64,000 bases of DNA, taken from assembly GCA_963748485.1 (NCBI GenBank), contig CAVVJF010000012.1, positions 1-64,000 on the forward strand, given 5' to 3'. The DNA comes from DASRWT01 sp963748485 (lineage in GTDB: Bacteria > Methylomirabilota > Methylomirabilia > Rokubacteriales > CSP1-6). Made by a program: the position numbers and the translations under genes. The number at the start of each line of letters is the position of its first letter. Within the stretch, counting starts at the first letter, position 1. Below, in pieces: positions 16,603 to 24,977 of the stretch. The notes beneath the pieces are model-generated. The model did not search any database. It worked only from the letters and a program-made list of their open reading frames with translations, and was not told the origin of the DNA.

Positions 16603-17610
16603 ATGAAGATCTTCGCCACCGGACCCAGCGGCCCGCCCGAGGAGCTGGAGCCCCTCCGCACCGTCGGCCATGAGGTCGTGATCGGCCGGCCGCTCGACCT
16701 GCCGAACCGGAGCGCCTGGACGGAGGCCGAGCTGGCCGAGGCCTGCCGCGACGCCGACGTCGTGCTCGCCTCGCACCTGGAGACCTTCTCGCCCGCCGTG
16801 CTCGAGGCCGCCGCGCGGTTGCGGCTGGTGATCGTGCCCTTCATCGGCACGGACAAGATCGACATCCCCGCCGCCTCCCGCCTCGGCATCCTCGTGGCCA
16901 ACAGCCCCACGCCGGAGAACTTCGTGGCGGTGGCCGAGGCCACGATCGGGTTGATCCTGATGCTGCTCAAGCGGATCAAGCACAACGAGGCCAAGCTGCG
17001 CCGGGGCGAATGGGCGAAGCGAGACGACCGCGGCGACTTCCTCTTCAGCAAGACGGTGGGGCTGATCGGTCTCGGCCGCATCGGCACCCACGTGTCGCGC
17101 CGCCTCGCCGGCTGGGACGTGCGGCTGCTCGCGGCCGATCCCTACGTGCCGGCGGATCGGGCGGCGAAGCTGGGCGTCACCCTGGTGGACCTCGCCACCC
17201 TGCTCGCGGAATCCGACATTGTGTCGCTCCATTGCACCCTCACCGAGGAGACGCGGCACATCGTGGGAGAGAAGGAGCTGCGGCGCATGAGGCCGACGGC
17301 GCTCCTCATCAATACCGCGCGGGGCGAAGTGGTGGACGAGGAGGCGGTGGCCCGCGCGCTCGCCGAGGGGTGGATCGCGGGCGCGGCCGTCGACGCGTTC
17401 GTGAAGGAGCCGCTCCCAGCCGACCACTGCTATCGGACCGTCGATCCCGAGCGCCTCATCCTCACCCCGCACAACATCGCCCACAGCGAGGCGGGCCGCC
17501 GCGCCAACCTCCGCCTCGCGCTCGATCAAATCTTGGCAGTCGGGCGCGGCGAGCCGCCCGCGCATGTCGTCAATCCCGACGCCATTCCCCGCTGGAGGGG
17601 CAAGTCATGA
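16603..17610 (+). CDS. D-isomer-specific 2-hydroxyacid dehydrogenase, NAD(P)-dependent
   Basis: A 335-residue enzyme of the D-2-hydroxyacid dehydrogenase family, which interconverts a 2-keto acid and its D-2-hydroxy form. The Rossmann motif GLIGLGRIG lies near residue 150; the catalytic Arg is in NTARGEVVD, Glu in KEPLPADH and His in LTPHNIAHS. The start is the ATG at 16603, 5 bp after GAGGAGG; the reading frame is open earlier but inside the previous gene. It may reduce or supply the keto acid used by the adjacent TPP enzyme. Its stop overlaps the next start as ATGA. Confidence 0.87.
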   Translation: MKIFATGPSGPPEELEPLRTVGHEVVIGRPLDLPNRSAWTEAELAEACRDADVVLASHLETFSPAVLEAAARLRLVIVPFIGTDKIDIPAASRLGILVANSPTPENFVAVAEATIGLILMLLKRIKHNEAKLRRGEWAKRDDRGDFLFSKTVGLIGLGRIGTHVSRRLAGWDVRLLAADPYVPADRAAKLGVTLVDLATLLAESDIVSLHCTLTEETRHIVGEKELRRMRPTALLINTARGEVVDEEAVARALAEGWIAGAAVDAFVKEPLPADHCYRTVDPERLILTPHNIAHSEAGRRANLRLALDQILAVGRGEPPAHVVNPDAIPRWRGKS

Positions 17611-18635
17611 GCCAAGCCATGAGCGCCTTTGCCATTCTCGACGCCGACGGCCATGTGACGGAGTCGCAGGAGCAGGTGTCGAAGTACCTCGACGACCGCC
17701 ACAAGCGCCGCCCGCAGACCTTCTCGTTCTATCCCTGGGACGGGTGGGACCGCCGCCTGCTCGGCACCCTCGGCGACTCGGCCGGCAACGCGGAGGCGTG
17801 GCTGCGCGCGCTCGACAAGGGAGGCATGGAGCTCACCGTGCTCTATCCCACGCTGGGGCTCTTCATGAGCTTCCTGCGCGACAAGGAGTGGGCGGTCGCC
17901 CTCTGCAAGGCCTACAACACCATGCTCCACGAAGAGTTCATCAAGGTGAGCCCCCGGCTCAAGGCGGTGGCCCTCCTGCCCGTGCAGGAGCCCGCCGCCT
18001 GCGCGGGCGAGCTACGCCGCGCGGTGAAGGAGCTGGGGCTCTCCGGCGGCATGCTGCCCGCCGACGGCACCCATCTGCTCGGCGACGCCGCCTACGATCC
18101 CGTCTACGCGGAGGCCGAGCGGCTCGGTGTGCCGCTGGGTGTGCACGCCTCGGGCTCGCATCTGGGCGGAGCCGGTGTGGACATGTTCCCGCGCTTCATA
18201 CAGGCCCACACGTGCTCGCACGCGTTCGGGCAGATGCGCCAGATCACCTCGATGGTCTTCGAGGGCGTGCCCGAGCGCTTTCCCAAGCTCAAGCTGGCGT
18301 TCCTCGAGGCGGGGTGCGGCTGGGCGCCCTACTGGATGGAGCGCATGGACGACGAGTACGCCAAGCGCGCTGCCGAGGCGCCCGCCCTCAAGAAGGAGCC
18401 CAGCGCCTACTGCCGGAGCGGCAACATCTTCTTCTCCTGCGAGGCGGACGAATGGCTCTTGCCCCAGGCGCTGAAGCTCGTGGGGGAGAATCAAATCGTC
18501 TACGCCTCCGACTTCCCCCACTGGGACAACTCCTACCCCGGCTCCATCGACGAGATCCGCATGCGCGGGGACCTGACCGAGGCGCAGAAGCAGAAGGTGC
18601 TGGGCGACAACTGCCGCCGTCTCTACGGCCTCTAG
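17607..18635 (+). CDS. Amidohydrolase-family protein, ACMSD/LigW decarboxylase-like
   Basis: A 342-residue TIM-barrel protein of the Amidohydro_2 family. The N-terminal motif is DADGHVTES, the form seen in non-hydrolytic members such as ACMSD-like decarboxylases and hydratases, in place of the HxH of classic amidohydrolases. A histidine in GVHASGSHLGG (near residue 177) and the terminal ASDFPHWDNSYPG motif (near residue 297) supply further metal ligands. Expected to decarboxylate or hydrate a small acid; substrate unknown. ATGA overlap with the preceding dehydrogenase. Confidence 0.8.
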   Translation: MSQAMSAFAILDADGHVTESQEQVSKYLDDRHKRRPQTFSFYPWDGWDRRLLGTLGDSAGNAEAWLRALDKGGMELTVLYPTLGLFMSFLRDKEWAVALCKAYNTMLHEEFIKVSPRLKAVALLPVQEPAACAGELRRAVKELGLSGGMLPADGTHLLGDAAYDPVYAEAERLGVPLGVHASGSHLGGAGVDMFPRFIQAHTCSHAFGQMRQITSMVFEGVPERFPKLKLAFLEAGCGWAPYWMERMDDEYAKRAAEAPALKKEPSAYCRSGNIFFSCEADEWLLPQALKLVGENQIVYASDFPHWDNSYPGSIDEIRMRGDLTEAQKQKVLGDNCRRLYGL

Positions 18636-18654
18636 AACACGGGGAGACGCTGCC

Positions 18655-20010
18655 ATGGCCCAGGATCTCCGCTCCTATCTCGACGCGGTGAAGCGCGCCA
18701 AGCCGGACGACGTCCAGGTCGTCACCCAGGAGGTGGACCCGGCGTTCGAGATCACCGCCATCGTGGTCAAGCTGGAGCGCGAGGCGAAGCGACGGCCGGT
18801 CCTCCTCTTCGAGAAGGTGAAGGGCACGCGCTTCCCGGTGCTCACCAACCTCCACGCGAGCCGGTCCCGCCTCGCCGCGGCCATGCGCTGCAAGCCCAAC
18901 CAGATGCTCCGCGCGTACCTGGCGGCCATGGAGAAGCCGGTGGCGCCGCGGGTGGTCCCGACGGGCCCGGTCAAGGACGTGATCCTCCGCGGGGATCAGA
19001 TCGACCTCCATGACCTCCCCCAGATCGTTCATCACGAGGGCGACGCGGGTGTGTACCTCACCTCCGCGATCTCGTTCGCGAAGGATCCGGCGAGCGAGAC
19101 GTGGAACTGCGCCTACAACCGCCTCATGATCAAGGGGCGCGACACGACCTCGATCCACCTCACGCTCGGCAAGCACCTCTGGGAGTTCTCCAAGATCGCG
19201 GAAGCGCGGGGCGAGGCGCTCCCGGTGGCCTTCGCGATCGGCGTCCATCCGGCCATCGCGCTGGGCTCGCTCGCCATCGGGTCCATCGACGAGGACGAGC
19301 GCGCCATCATGGGCGCGCTGCTCGGCGAGCCACTGGAGCTGGTGAAGTGCGAGACCTCCGACGCGCTCGCACCCGCCCACGCAGAGATGGTGATCGAGGC
19401 GGAGATCCTGCCCGGCGCACGCGCGCCCGAGGGACCCTTCGGCGAGTTCACCGGCTACAGCCTGGGGCAGCGCGAGCGTGAGGTCGTGAAGGTGAAGGCC
19501 ATCACCCACCGCGCGGGCGCCTGGTTCCAGGACATCACGGTGGCACACCTCGACCACATGCTGCTATCCACGATCCCGATGGAGGCGAACCTCTATCGAG
19601 CGGTCCGCGCCATGGTGCCGTCGGTGAAGGCGGTGCGCGTCCCCGGCCCCTTCACCTGCTATGTCTCCCTCGAGCAGCGGCTGCCCGGCCAGGCCAAGAA
19701 CGCCATCCTGGCCGTGCTGGGCGCCGATCTCTACATGAAGCGCGTGGTCGTGGTGGATCACGACGTGGACGTCTTCGACGATCGTCAGGTGAACTGGGCC
19801 ATCGCCACCCGCTGCCAGCCCGACCGCGACCTCACCGTGATCACCCACGCCCGCGGCTCGGACCTCGATCCCTCCACCAAGGAGGACGGCTACTCGGCGA
19901 AGTGGGGCGTGGACGCGACGGCCAAGCCGTCGCTGGCCGCCTACACGCCGCGGCATCGGGTGCCGCCCGAGGTGGCGCAGCGGATCGACCTCAAGGCGCT
20001 CGGCCTCTAG
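18655..20010 (+). CDS. UbiD-family (de)carboxylase, prenylated-FMN dependent
   Basis: A 451-residue member of the UbiD family, which reversibly decarboxylates unsaturated or aromatic acids using prenylated FMN. The diagnostic segment APEGPFGEFTGYSLG (about residues 258-272) carries the catalytic Glu region, and ETWNCAYNRLMIKG precedes it as in UbiD. The length is at the short end of the family. The prFMN-making partner UbiX is not in the window, so it must be supplied from elsewhere. It sits between an ACMSD-like decarboxylase and an AMP ligase. Confidence 0.88.
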   Translation: MAQDLRSYLDAVKRAKPDDVQVVTQEVDPAFEITAIVVKLEREAKRRPVLLFEKVKGTRFPVLTNLHASRSRLAAAMRCKPNQMLRAYLAAMEKPVAPRVVPTGPVKDVILRGDQIDLHDLPQIVHHEGDAGVYLTSAISFAKDPASETWNCAYNRLMIKGRDTTSIHLTLGKHLWEFSKIAEARGEALPVAFAIGVHPAIALGSLAIGSIDEDERAIMGALLGEPLELVKCETSDALAPAHAEMVIEAEILPGARAPEGPFGEFTGYSLGQREREVVKVKAITHRAGAWFQDITVAHLDHMLLSTIPMEANLYRAVRAMVPSVKAVRVPGPFTCYVSLEQRLPGQAKNAILAVLGADLYMKRVVVVDHDVDVFDDRQVNWAIATRCQPDRDLTVITHARGSDLDPSTKEDGYSAKWGVDATAKPSLAAYTPRHRVPPEVAQRIDLKALGL

Positions 20011-20023
20011 TGGACGTCACGGG

Positions 20024-21457
20024 ATGACGGCGCCGCGCGTCCCCGGCGTGCTGACCGCGCTGGCGCAGGCGGCACGGGCGAAGCCGGACGAGGATGCCAT
20101 GTTCGAGGCGGACCGCGTCCTCACCTGGCGCGGGCTGGCCCGGCGCGCGGGCGGGGTGGGCCGACGGCTCGCCGCCGATGGCATCGGCCCCGGCGACCGG
20201 GTGGCCATCACGCTGCCCAACGGCTGGCGCTTCGCCGTCGCGCTGCTGGGCGCCCTCGGCACGGGCGCCACCGTGACGCCGCTCAACCCGATGCTCTCGC
20301 CGGACGAGCGCGCGCGCACCCTCGCCGACCTTCGGCCCCGTCTCACGCTCGACACGGTGGGCGAGGGCCAGGGCGAGATGGAGGAATCGACCCGCCCGGT
20401 GGACCCCCGCACACCCGCCCTCATCCTCTACACCTCGGGCAGCACCGGCCGGCCCAAGGGCGCCCTTCTCTCCCACGCCGCGCTGGACGCCGCGCTCGAG
20501 TCCTGGGCGGGGCCCGTGATGGCGCTCACCTCGGCGGACTGCGTGCTCGCGGCCCTGCCCCTCTCGCACTCCTTCGGGGTCAACGGGGCGCTGCTGGCGC
20601 CGATCCTGGCGGGTGCCCGGGTGGCCATCGTCGACCCGTTCACGCCCCCGACCGCGCTCGCCGCCATCGCGCGGCACCGCGTCACCGTGCTGCCGGCCGT
20701 GGCCACGATGTTCCGCCGCCTCCTCGAGTCCCCCGCCCTCGACGGGACGGACCTCGGCAGCCTTCGCCACGCGCTGTCCGGCGCGGCCCCCTGTCCGTGG
20801 GAGCTCGCGGAGGAGTGGCGGCGCCGCACCGGCGTCCGCATCCTGCGCGGGTACGGCATGACCGAGCTGTTCCGGCCGATCTCGTATCGGGCCGACGACG
20901 CGCGCGAGATTCCCGACTCCATCGGGCGTGCCGTGCCCGGCGTGGAGCTGCGCGTGACGGACGACGCGGGGCGAGCCCTCGCCGCGGACGCGACGGGCGA
21001 GCTGTGGATCCGCACGCCGGCCGCCATGGACGGCTACCTCGACAATCCCGAGGAGACGCGCGCCGTGCTGTCCGACGGCTGGTTCCGCACCGGCGACCTC
21101 GCCACCATCTCCCCGGAGGGCTTCGTCACCATCACGGGCCGGAAGAAGGAGCTGATCCTGCGCGGCGGCTACTCCGTGATGCCGGGCGAGGTGGAGTCGG
21201 TGTTGCTCACGCACCCGGCCGTCGCCGAGGCCGCCGTGGTGGGCGTGCCCGATCCCGACCTCGGCGAGGAGATCGCGGCTTTCGTGACGCTCCGGACGGA
21301 CGTCGCGGCGGAGCCGGCGGCCCTCATCGCCCACTGCCGCGAGCGCCTCGCCGGCTACAAGTACCCGCGCACGGTCACCGTGCTCGCCGCGTTGCCCAAG
21401 AGCGCGACGGGCAAGGTGCTCAAGGGGCAGCTGGCGGTGACCGGCGCCCGGCCATGA
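20024..21457 (+). CDS. AMP-dependent acyl-CoA synthetase/ligase
   Basis: A 477-residue adenylate-forming ligase, shorter than the enzyme at 4567-6558. The A3 motif YTSGSTGRPKGALLSH is near residue 136, A5 YGMTE near 285, A8 hinge GRKKELILRGGYSVMPGEVE near 371 and the catalytic lysine in SATGKVLKGQL at the C-terminus. It forms an acyl-CoA from an unknown acid. Last gene of the plus-strand catabolic operon, 13 bp after the UbiD-like gene. Confidence 0.87.
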   Translation: MTAPRVPGVLTALAQAARAKPDEDAMFEADRVLTWRGLARRAGGVGRRLAADGIGPGDRVAITLPNGWRFAVALLGALGTGATVTPLNPMLSPDERARTLADLRPRLTLDTVGEGQGEMEESTRPVDPRTPALILYTSGSTGRPKGALLSHAALDAALESWAGPVMALTSADCVLAALPLSHSFGVNGALLAPILAGARVAIVDPFTPPTALAAIARHRVTVLPAVATMFRRLLESPALDGTDLGSLRHALSGAAPCPWELAEEWRRRTGVRILRGYGMTELFRPISYRADDAREIPDSIGRAVPGVELRVTDDAGRALAADATGELWIRTPAAMDGYLDNPEETRAVLSDGWFRTGDLATISPEGFVTITGRKKELILRGGYSVMPGEVESVLLTHPAVAEAAVVGVPDPDLGEEIAAFVTLRTDVAAEPAALIAHCRERLAGYKYPRTVTVLAALPKSATGKVLKGQLAVTGARP

Positions 21458-21473
21458 CCATCGAGCGGGGGCG

Positions 21474-21520
21474 GCGTATCCGACCAGCGACATTGCATGG
21501 TGGGCGGCCCGTGGATACGC
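21474..21520 (+). terminator. Possible stem-loop at the end of the plus-strand operon
   Basis: Eight-base inverted arms GCGTATCC (21474-21481) and GGATACGC (21513-21520) flank a 31-base loop between the ligase stop and the Uma2 gene. No T-run follows. It could be an operon-end hairpin or a protein-binding site; the long loop makes a factor-independent terminator doubtful. Confidence 0.25.
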
Positions 21521-21528
21521 TCTGAGCC

Positions 21529-22104
21529 ATGGAGCAGCCCTCCTTGACCGCCTGGCACTGGAAGCGGCGAGAGTACGAGCGCCTCGTCGAGCTCGGACTC
21601 TTCCACGGTAAGCCGGTGGAGCTCATCGGCGGTCAGCTCCTCGTGGCCGAGCCCCAGGGAAGCTATCACGCGAACGCGGTGAGCGTGGCGGATGACGTCC
21701 TCCGCTCGGTCCTTCCCCCCGGCTGGGTCACGCGCGCACAGATGCCCGTGGCACTGGACGAGGAGTCAGAGCCCGAGCCCGACCTCGCCGTCGTGCAGGC
21801 AACGCGCGCGGATCTCTGGGACGCGCACCCTACGCGACCCGCCCTGGCGGTGGAAGTCGCCGACTCGAGCCTCGCCTTCGACCGCGAGGTCAAGGGTAGC
21901 CTCTACGCCAGGGCGGGAATCGCCGACTACTGGATCGTCAACCTGATCGATCGCGTCGTCGAGGTGCATCGCGATCCCCGTCCCGACAGGGCCGCCCCGT
22001 ATGGCTGGCGCTACGGGGCGGTCCAGGTGTTCGGACGCGAGGACTCGATCGCGCTGCTTGCGCTACCGGCCGTATCCGTCGCGGTGACCGGGCTCCTCCC
22101 CTAG
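21529..22104 (+). CDS. Uma2-family (DUF820) PD-(D/E)XK nuclease-like protein
   Basis: A 191-residue protein of the Uma2/DUF820 family with a restriction-endonuclease-like fold. The expected acidic pattern is visible: YERLVELGLFHGKPVELIGG at the N-terminus, PEPDLAVV near residue 80, and the core LAVEVADSSLAFDREVKGSLYARAGI with Glu, Asp and Lys, followed by DYWIVNL. The biological role of the family is not settled. Its TAG stop shares the tetranucleotide CTAG with the convergent NUDIX gene, so the two coding regions overlap by 4 bp tail to tail. Confidence 0.8.
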   Translation: MEQPSLTAWHWKRREYERLVELGLFHGKPVELIGGQLLVAEPQGSYHANAVSVADDVLRSVLPPGWVTRAQMPVALDEESEPEPDLAVVQATRADLWDAHPTRPALAVEVADSSLAFDREVKGSLYARAGIADYWIVNLIDRVVEVHRDPRPDRAAPYGWRYGAVQVFGREDSIALLALPAVSVAVTGLLP

Positions 22105-22568
22105 CCCGACGCGTCGGTCACCCGGACGAGCTCGTCCAGGAAGGGCACCTGCCCGCTCAGGATCTTCTCCCGTGCCTGCTCCAGCGTGAACCACCCGGCG
22201 CGATCGACCTCGGGGAATTCCTGCTGCCGCCCGGAGCGCGGCGGCCACTCCAGCGAGAAGGTGCCGCTTCGGATGAGGGCGGGGTCCAGGTCCCCCCGCA
22301 CGGCCCAGGCCATCACCAGCTTGCCTCCCGCCTGGCGCCGGGGCTCGAGGGCAACGGCCTCCCCGTCCGGCGGCGCGACGCCCGTCTCCTCCTCGAACTC
22401 GCGGCGGGCGGCGGTCAGCGGCTCCTCGCCCGCGTCGATCTCACCCTTGGGAATGGACCAGGCGCCCGCATCCTTCTTCGCCCAGAAGGGCCCACCCGGG
22501 TGCACCAGCAGCACCTCGAGGCGGCCGGGCGCCCCACGGTAGAGCAGGAGGCCGGCGCTTCGTTTCAT
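22101..22568 (-). CDS. NUDIX hydrolase (NTP pyrophosphohydrolase-like)
   Basis: A 155-residue NUDIX protein. The Nudix box is readable as GEIDAGEEPLTAARREFEEE followed by TG (about residues 42-63), with KKDAGAWSIPKG before it as in a subgroup of NTP/diadenosine hydrolases. The ATG at 22568 overlaps the stop of the SET gene (ATGA); frames open further upstream belong to that gene. It probably hydrolyses a nucleoside diphosphate derivative; the substrate is unknown. Confidence 0.85.
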   Translation of the reverse strand: MKRSAGLLLYRGAPGRLEVLLVHPGGPFWAKKDAGAWSIPKGEIDAGEEPLTAARREFEEETGVAPPDGEAVALEPRRQAGGKLVMAWAVRGDLDPALIRSGTFSLEWPPRSGRQQEFPEVDRAGWFTLEQAREKILSGQVPFLDELVRVTDASG

Positions 22569-23083
22569 CGGCGTGAGCCTAGCGGAGGGGCGTCGATCTT
22601 CTGCTGGAGGAACCAGCAGAACCAGCCCCGATAGCGCGCCTGCAGCTCCGGCTTCATCCAGTCCTTGCCGGTGATGAGGCGGCGGCAGCGCGGGCTCCCG
22701 CAGCGGCATTCCATCTCGTAGTCGCCGTCGTCGGTAGTCGCCCAGTCATGCGTGAGCTCCTCGCCCGGCGTGATATCGCGCATGGCCACGAGGACGATCT
22801 GACCCTGGATGGCGATGTTCGGGTCGCAGGAGTGGTTGGTGTAGAGCATGGCGCCCGGCCGCTCCGCGGCGCTCACGGGGGCAATGACGAGATCCTCGGT
22901 GATCTGTATCTCCGCGGGTCCAAGCTCACGTTCCAGGACCGCCCACTCCGCCCGGGTGAGGACATGACCGCCCTTGACGGCCACGATCTCCCCCTTGGCG
23001 ATGGGCCGCGCCGCGAAGAGCCCCTGCCCCTGAATGGGGCTCGGGCGCACCTCGGTCTTCGGCGAGCGGTACGTCAGGTCCAT
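22565..23083 (-). CDS. SET-domain-containing protein (lysine methyltransferase-like)
   Basis: A 172-residue stand-alone SET-domain protein. SPIQGQGLFAARPIAKGE opens the domain, NHSCDPN and GEELTHDWATTDDGDYE form the SAM/substrate knot, and CRCGSPRCR is a post-SET-like cysteine cluster that may bind zinc. Bacterial SET proteins methylate lysines of unknown targets. A GTG lies one codon before the ATG at 23083; the ATG is preferred. Translationally coupled to the NUDIX gene. Confidence 0.85.
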   Translation of the reverse strand: MDLTYRSPKTEVRPSPIQGQGLFAARPIAKGEIVAVKGGHVLTRAEWAVLERELGPAEIQITEDLVIAPVSAAERPGAMLYTNHSCDPNIAIQGQIVLVAMRDITPGEELTHDWATTDDGDYEMECRCGSPRCRRLITGKDWMKPELQARYRGWFCWFLQQKIDAPPLGSRR

Positions 23084-23093
23084 CACGGCGATC

Positions 23094-24029
23094 TTACAGC
23101 GGCCGCCGGATCAGGCGCGCCAGCTCGCCCACGACTCCCCGCCGAAAGGTCAGCACGCAGACGACGAAGATGGCGCCCTGGACCACCGTGACCCAGGCGC
23201 CGAGCTGGGCGAGGTAAGTCTCCAGCGCGATCACGATGAAGGCGCCGACCACCGGGCCGAACACGGTGCCGAGCCCACCCAGCAGCGTCATCAGAACCAC
23301 CTCGCCCGACATGGTCCAGTGCACGTCGGTGAGGGAGGCGAGCTGGAACACGAGCGCCTTGGTGCCGCCGGCCAGGCCCACGAGCGCGGTGGAGAGCACG
23401 AAGGCCATCAGCTTGTACTGGTCCGCCTTGTACCCGAGCGAGATCGCGCGAGGCTCGTTCTCGCGAATGGCCTTGAGGACCTGGCCGAAGGGCGAATGGA
23501 TGGTGCGGTAGATCACGAGAAAGCCCACCAGGAAGATGGCGAGGACCACGAAGTAGAGCGTCAGCATGTGCCCGAGGTCGAGCACGCCCAGGAGACGGCC
23601 GCGCGGAACGGACTGGATACCGTCCTCGCCGTGGGTGAAGGGCGCCTGCAGACAGAAGAAGTAGATCATCTGGGCCAGGGCCAGCGTCGTCATGGCGAAG
23701 TAGATGCCCTGGCGGCGGATGGCGAGGGCGCCGATGGCAAGGCCCAGCCCAGCGGCGGCGGCCACGCCCGCCGCGATGGCGGCCTCCGGCGGCCAGCCCC
23801 ATACCTTTGCGACATGCGCCGTCACGTAGCCGGCCGAGCCCAGGAAGGCGGCGTGCCCGAACGAGAGCAGCCCCACGTAGCCGATGAGGAGGTTGAAGGC
23901 GCAGGCAAACAGGCCGAAGCAGAGCGCCTTCATGAGAAAGACGGGATAGACGAAGAACGGCGCCACCGCGAAGAAGGCCACCATGAGCGCGAAGGCGATC
24001 CACTGATGCCCGAGGCCGGGGCGGGTCAT
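23094..24029 (-). CDS. livM: Branched-chain amino acid ABC transporter permease LivM, second system
   Basis: A 311-residue permease with about nine hydrophobic segments, shorter at the N-terminus than the copy at 1717-2793. LLIGYVGLLSFGHAAFLGS (near residue 47) and GGLGTVFGPVVGAFIVI near the C-terminus are LivM regions. The ATG at 24029 directly abuts the livH stop. Last gene of the large gntR-led block; its substrate is inferred to be branched-chain amino acids from the catabolic genes upstream. Confidence 0.9.
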   Translation of the reverse strand: MTRPGLGHQWIAFALMVAFFAVAPFFVYPVFLMKALCFGLFACAFNLLIGYVGLLSFGHAAFLGSAGYVTAHVAKVWGWPPEAAIAAGVAAAAGLGLAIGALAIRRQGIYFAMTTLALAQMIYFFCLQAPFTHGEDGIQSVPRGRLLGVLDLGHMLTLYFVVLAIFLVGFLVIYRTIHSPFGQVLKAIRENEPRAISLGYKADQYKLMAFVLSTALVGLAGGTKALVFQLASLTDVHWTMSGEVVLMTLLGGLGTVFGPVVGAFIVIALETYLAQLGAWVTVVQGAIFVVCVLTFRRGVVGELARLIRRPL

Positions 24030-24917
24030 CTACTGGGCTCTGCCGAAGAGCCCGGCGGGCTTCACCAGGAGCACGAGCGCCATGATCACGAAGATGACGG
24101 TGTTGGAGGCCTCCGGATAGAACACCTTGGTGAGGCCCTCGACGACGCCGAGGCCGAAGCCGGTCACGATGGAGCCCATGATGGAGCCCATGCCGCCGAT
24201 CACCACCACCGCGAAGACCACGATGATGAGGTCGCCGCCCATGAGCGGGTTCACCTGGTAGATGGGCGCGGCCATCACGCCGGCCAGCGCGGCGAGCCCC
24301 ACGCCGAAGCCGTAGGTCAGGGTGATCATGCGCGGGACGTTGATCCCGAACGCCTGCACCAGCGTGGGATTCTCGGTGGCCGCGCGCAAATAGGAGCCCA
24401 GGCGCGTGCGCTCGACGACGTACCAGGTCCCGAGGCAGACGGCCAGCGAGAACCCGATCACCCACGCGCGATAGTTCGGCAAGAACATGAAACCCAGATG
24501 CTGCCCGCCCTGGAGCTGCGGGGGGATGGCGTAGGGCAGTCCCGAGGATCCGTACTGGTTGCGGAAGAGTCCCTGGATGATGAGGGCGAGACCGAAGGTG
24601 AGGAGCAGCCCGTAGAGGTGATCCAGCTGATAGAGCCGCATGAGCATGGTGCGCTCGAGCAGCATGCCGAAGAGCGCGACGGCGATGGGCGCGAGGAGCA
24701 GCGCCCACCAGTAGCCCAGCCCGACGTACTGGAGGAGGAACCAGGCCGCGAAGGCCCCCATCATGTACTGGGCGCCGTGGGTGAAGTTGATGATGTTGAG
24801 GAGGCCGAAGATGACGGCGAGGCCGAGGCTCAGCAGCGCGTAGAAGGAGCCGTTGATGAGGCCGATGAGGAGCTGGCCGAACAGCGCCTGCGGCGGGATG
24901 CCGAGAATCGGAATCAT
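24030..24917 (-). CDS. livH: Branched-chain amino acid ABC transporter permease LivH, second system
   Basis: A 295-residue LivH permease with about eight membrane segments. GSFYALLSLGLAVIFGLLNI with the NFTHG motif (residues 19-46) and VVVIGGMGSIMGSIVTGFGL (near residue 220) are diagnostic. It lies downstream of the binding-protein gene, separated by 60 bp that form a strong stem-loop. Confidence 0.9.
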   Translation of the reverse strand: MIPILGIPPQALFGQLLIGLINGSFYALLSLGLAVIFGLLNIINFTHGAQYMMGAFAAWFLLQYVGLGYWWALLLAPIAVALFGMLLERTMLMRLYQLDHLYGLLLTFGLALIIQGLFRNQYGSSGLPYAIPPQLQGGQHLGFMFLPNYRAWVIGFSLAVCLGTWYVVERTRLGSYLRAATENPTLVQAFGINVPRMITLTYGFGVGLAALAGVMAAPIYQVNPLMGGDLIIVVFAVVVIGGMGSIMGSIVTGFGLGVVEGLTKVFYPEASNTVIFVIMALVLLVKPAGLFGRAQ

Positions 24918-24934
24918 CGGTTGGCCCCCTCGGC

Positions 24935-24962
24935 CCTCCTCACCCAGACGATGGTGAGGAGG
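24935..24962 (-). promoter_or_regulatory. Intercistronic stem-loop between the binding protein and livH
   Basis: Perfect 10-bp inverted arms CCTCCTCACC (24935-24944) and GGTGAGGAGG (24953-24962) with an 8-base loop. Hairpins after binding-protein genes in ABC operons commonly protect the upstream mRNA so that the receptor is made in excess over the permeases. The sequence supports the structure; that function is inference. There is no T-run, so full termination is unlikely. Confidence 0.5.
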
Positions 24963-24977
24963 TGAGGGGTCTGTCCG

